Notes under the pieces: model-generated | The model's input: the letters and a program-made list of their open reading frames with translations, nothing else | Told to the model about the DNA's origin: nothing | Database searches by the model: none | Part shown: positions 60,311 through 64,000 of the stretch, piece after piece | Layout of the letters: each line of letters opens with the position of its first letter | How positions within the stretch are numbered: the stretch's first letter is position 1 | Program-made: the position numbers and the translations under genes | Assembly (NCBI RefSeq): GCF_018687715.1 | Contig: NC_056765.1 | Coordinates: 12,576,001-12,640,000, forward strand | Origin: Carya illinoinensis | Taxonomy: Eukaryota > Streptophyta > Magnoliopsida > Fagales > Juglandaceae | Length of the DNA stretch: 64,000 nt | Reading direction: 5' to 3'

Positions 60311-60573
60311 AGATATGGCAGAATCACCATGATACAAGCAAAAGATTAGCCTCCATCATCATTTACAGCCATACTTGCTCATCTTTCTTTTCTACCTTAA
60401 AGATAAATTAGTTTTTTTTTTTTTTAATTCCATTTTTTATTACCTATTTTTTCAAGCAGAATAAACATTAAATTGAAAAATAGTACAAAACCGTGGGAGT
60501 GCGAGACCCAAACAAATGCCCCCAAATAGTTTGTTGCAAAGTTAGAAATAATATTAAAAAATATATATATAAT

Positions 60574-60605
<32 letters not shown>

Positions 60606-63184
60606 CGACTATACGAAGTCGGTCTCATATTTCTTGACATGAAGTTAAGAACAAGTCACCACTTGGGTGATTGATTTCAATTGCCAAGAGGTGCACTTTG
60701 TAAAATTCTAATTGAAATAGATGCAGTTGAACATAGGGTTGAGAGGCGGTTCCCTTGCCCCATTCCATCCAACATCCGCCTAGCTAGAAGTTAAGAACGG
60801 GGCTCGGGCTGGACTTAAGCCCTTCAGGCTTTACCGCATTCATCCGGCTTAACCTATATATATATGTAAAATAATTTTATAATAAAACGACATTGTTTTA
60901 AGATTAAACCTAATCCTCCATGTCTCTTTCTTTTCCCTCTCTCTCCTCTTTGGCTCTCTAAATCTCTCTTTCTCCTCCCGTTATTATCTTTCTTTCTCCC
61001 TCTCGTTGGCACCATTGTCCTCTTCTTCTCTCAGTCTCATATTTCTTAACATGAAGTTACGAAGAACTCATCACTTGGGTGATTTTTAATGTCATCTAGA
61101 TTGGATTGCCAGTTCACATATATATTAAAAAAATAATTTTTTTTAATAAAGTGACATTGTTGTGGAGATTCTCTCCAGAACAACGTTGTTTTATCTTAAA
61201 TTTTATTTTTCAATAAAAAAATAAAACAATGTAAAAAACGTCGTTTCAAATGTAAGTTTAACTTAAAACCTAAACCAACACCCCCACTCATTATCTCTCT
61301 CGCTGGGACACCGACACCCTTGTCCTCTTCTCCTTTTTCTCCCCATTTTCTCTTCCTCCTCCTTGGCTCCTCCTCTAGTTCTGCTTCTCTTTCTTCTTGA
61401 AGCACAAAGAAAATATATAAAAAGCCTTCAGCTAGATAAAAAAGTACTCTTGACTTCTTCTTCTTCTTCAACAACCACCTTCAACCTTGGGATGGAGGGT
61501 TCTTGCTCAGAGGTTTATCTTCAGTAAATGCATCATAAGCCATTATTGTACAATGAGGCATGAGGGACTAGGAGAGACTTTAAACAAGAATATTATAGTA
61601 GATTTCTTCTCCTAAAATTCTCGTAGATGTAGGCATTATGTCAAACCATATAAATATGCGGGTCCTCATCTTTTATTTCCCCCACACTTATTTCCTTACA
61701 CTGCCATGAGTGTAAGCACCCACACCATACGAGCTGCTTAGACCACTACAGGGGGCACTAGATCACGCTGTTTGAGGTTGAAATAGCGTCAATGGGCCAT
61801 GAATAACTCTTTTTCCCATTCTAACCTATTGTGCGATTTTTACAGCGTTAACACCCATTCATATTAAACATATCAAAATAAGTTAAAATGGATTATTTTT
61901 TAGTCAACTCAGTGGCATGACACGACCCATAAACAACTAAGTGAAAATGGGTTGTTTAACCAATCTATTAAACAAGTTATATCAATGGCATGACATGAAC
62001 CATAAAGCTAAATGGATCAAATTAGAGCCGAACCATATATGAGCATACAATCAGAACCATATATCACTTTTTCACTCGGGAAAACAATCAGAGAAGCCAA
62101 CTTGAACCAAAAGGCTCCAACAAAATCATAGAAAAAGAAAAAGTGTATAAGTTAGAACAATCTTATGCCCACTTAACAAAGAAAAATCATAACTGGCCAT
62201 TTTAGAAGTTAAGCCTTTAACATGGAGGAGGGGTAGGATTAGCCATATCAAACTTTTATTATGCAAACATTCTAGAAAATTACCCATCTAGTTAGCAAGT
62301 AAAAACTAAAAAATGGGGAGTTGGCGGGGCAAATTATAGTTTCCAGATGAAGCGAATGCCTGCCCAGATTATACATAAAGGTTAACAAAGTTTGAACCCA
62401 ATTGTAGATTTGTAACAACTTGGCTTAATAAATCTAAAGTCAAAATATTGATAAATTTTATTGGGCCTAAATTATATTTAATGGGCCATATCAGATAAAG
62501 CCACGAGTAATAAATTATTAAAATTGATTAGGAGTTTTAATTAGGCACAATAATTAGATTAAATCTTATTTATTGTTTATTGAACGAGTTAGACTCCTCT
62601 TAGAATTTAAAGATCTGTCATTAGAAACTTATTTTAATTTAAATATCATTGATTTAAGTACTCTATGTGGTCTTAGTCACCGTCAATCCTATATTAAATA
62701 AACTACGAAATCATGTTTTTAAATTCAAACTCTCTTTTTGAATGATCGTGACCAAATCCAACTCAAATTCAAACTCGTCGGCACCCTCTCCCAAATCTCT
62801 CTATAAATATTTCCAATCAATGAGATCTTAACATGAAAATCACTCTCTATCATTTTGTAGCATCAACTATAACGTGGAAAGCACAATCGTAACCAAAGGC
62901 TTGAAACATTTTGTAACATGTAAAAGGGCATACCAGAGATCTCATATCTCATTGGTTGAGAGGCTAACGGCACCAATCCTATCTTCAGAGTGTCATGACT
63001 TCGAGGTTTGGAGAGATGGTGATGGAAGAGGCAGAAGAGGAGGGTCACGAATCTAGTCTCATCCTCAAGCTTGAAGGAATTTGGTTTTGGTAGAGAGAGG
63101 GGGAGGGTCATGGCTCGAGGTCGAGGGAGGTCACCAATGTTTATGGTTCAAGGAGGGGCACGGTCAACAAGATGGGGGCTTTAA
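60311..63184. other. Intergenic stretch with simple repeats, no gene recognised
   Basis: An A-run of about 25 bases lies at about 60,580-60,604. Sequence at 60,623-60,690 (GTCTCATATTTCTTGACATGAAGTTA) is repeated diverged at 61,033-61,090. Pyrimidine-rich tracts lie at 60,920-61,030 and 61,290-61,400. Coding-like frames here are low-complexity. Confidence 0.45.
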
Positions 63185-64000
63185 GGTACTGGAAGAGGGG
63201 AAGGGGAAAGGTTGTGAGAGAAGGGGAGTAGGGAGGGGGGGGGGTGAAGCTTTTTTTTGTCCATGCGTTATCCGCTGTTGTGTAGTCATATGCGATCTAA
63301 AATAGGAGACCTATATGGCAAACACCCATTGAAAGGTTGTTATTTGAGGGAGAACAGATCAACCGATTTGAAGATTTTCTTAATTGAAAATTACAAAAGT
63401 TAGAATATTTACTTCATTTACGTATTAACCACAACATAATGTTCTTCTAAAGAATGGATATTGCAAGTGTAATAATTCAAAACGTTAATGATATACTAAT
63501 TATGAAAAATTATATTTTTAAGTTAGTGTGCAGATCGCACTTAGTAAAGTATTTACATGACATAATTTAATTTAGAAAATAAATTTTACATCTTATAAAT
63601 TAAATTTTACTATTTAAATATTGTAGATAGTGTGTTACACACCAACTTAAAAGTTGAATAACTCAATAATTATTGATGTCAAACTACTTGAGAGTGTTTC
63701 AATTATCATTGAGTCAACATTCTCAATAATACAAGGCGGTTGTATTTAAATATTTTGAGTTTTGAGAAGTTTTAATGAGTGGTTTTTTTCTAGTATTATT
63801 TGTGAAAGCCGAGGGATTATTTTTTGAAAGAAAATATATGAGATTGTTACTTGTTAAAAATATAAAGTGGATGGATTTTTTGAAACTTTATATATATATA
63901 TATATATATTTGTTTTAACTTTTTTTTTAAAAAAGCATTTGCTTTTATTAATGATTATATTACTAAAAAAAAAAACACACACACACAAAGCCCTCAAGGC
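63185..64000. repeat. Anonymous repeat, copy C (continues past the window)
   Basis: Matches copy A from GGGGAAGGGGAAAGGTTGTGAGAG through GTCCATGCGTTATC, GGAGACCTATATGGCAAACACCC and GATAATTTAATTTAGAAAATAA to AAGCCCTCAAGGC at the window end. It has the empty site for the hAT-type insertion at about 63,863. Confidence 0.85.

Noticed and set aside
62380..62410. B-box-like GTTTGAACCCA as a second SINE
   Set aside because: No A-box at the right distance and no A tail or target duplication.
1..64000. CRISPR arrays, bacterial operons, tRNA or rRNA genes
   Set aside because: The window is plant nuclear DNA; no regularly spaced repeats, and no cloverleaf or rRNA sequence was recognised.

Overview
This is a 64 kb piece of a plant nuclear genome. 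It is AT-rich, with spliced genes and a dense, nested set of plant transposable elements. The only clear host gene is an ICR/RIP-family ROP-GTPase effector. Short AT-rich elements carrying GAGATGAGATGAG-type ends recur, which reminds me of woody Fagales such as the walnut family; that placement is tentative.

Layout. 1-5.7 kb: remains of a minus-strand CACTA (En/Spm) element, with subterminal repeats at 1-640 and a decayed, still intron-bearing Ptta/En_Spm transposase at 4.2-5.7 kb. 6.0-8.9 kb: a 5'-truncated, frameshifted Ty1/copia relic with its 3' LTR. 8.9-10.1 kb: GA and poly-G tracts, a telomere-like motif and an AT-rich repeat block. 13.8-20.85 kb: the host gene (minus strand, three coding exons plus a 5'UTR exon, 623 aa), with a SINE in its first coding intron. 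22.7-31.2 kb: an old hAT transposon split by a 6.1 kb L1-type LINE flanked by a perfect 18-bp target duplication. 34.7-40.4 kb: a second, much younger LINE with a 13-bp target duplication and one nonsense codon per ORF. 41.5-44.0 kb: a small copia element with two 275-bp LTRs and a large internal deletion. 45.7-46.6 kb: a FAR1/MULE-type fragment. 46.6-64 kb: three direct copies (A, B, C) of an anonymous repeat; copy A is split by a complete 9.2 kb Ty3/gypsy chromovirus (48,933-58,140).

The chromovirus is the highlight. Its two 2,035-bp LTRs have the same length and show no difference that I could see. It has a perfect 5-bp target duplication, an initiator-Met primer binding site, a polypurine tract, and undamaged gag and pol. 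Gag and pol are separated by 101 nt that look like a classical U-rich GT-AG plant intron. Unspliced RNA would give Gag only (424 aa); splicing restores one 1,548-aa Gag-Pol frame. Because the pol frame is closed just downstream of the gag stop, a simple ribosomal frameshift cannot join the two. This suggests splicing-controlled Gag:Gag-Pol stoichiometry in a Tekay/Del-like chromovirus.

How the parts relate: apart from the ROP effector, the genes here are transposon genes serving their own replication. Target duplications and paired empty sites let several insertions be ordered: LINE 1 entered hAT, the chromovirus entered repeat A, a hAT-type element entered A only, and a MITE entered B only. 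Long stretches (0.7-4.1, 10.1-13.6, 20.9-22.7, 60.3-63.2 kb) hold no recognisable gene.
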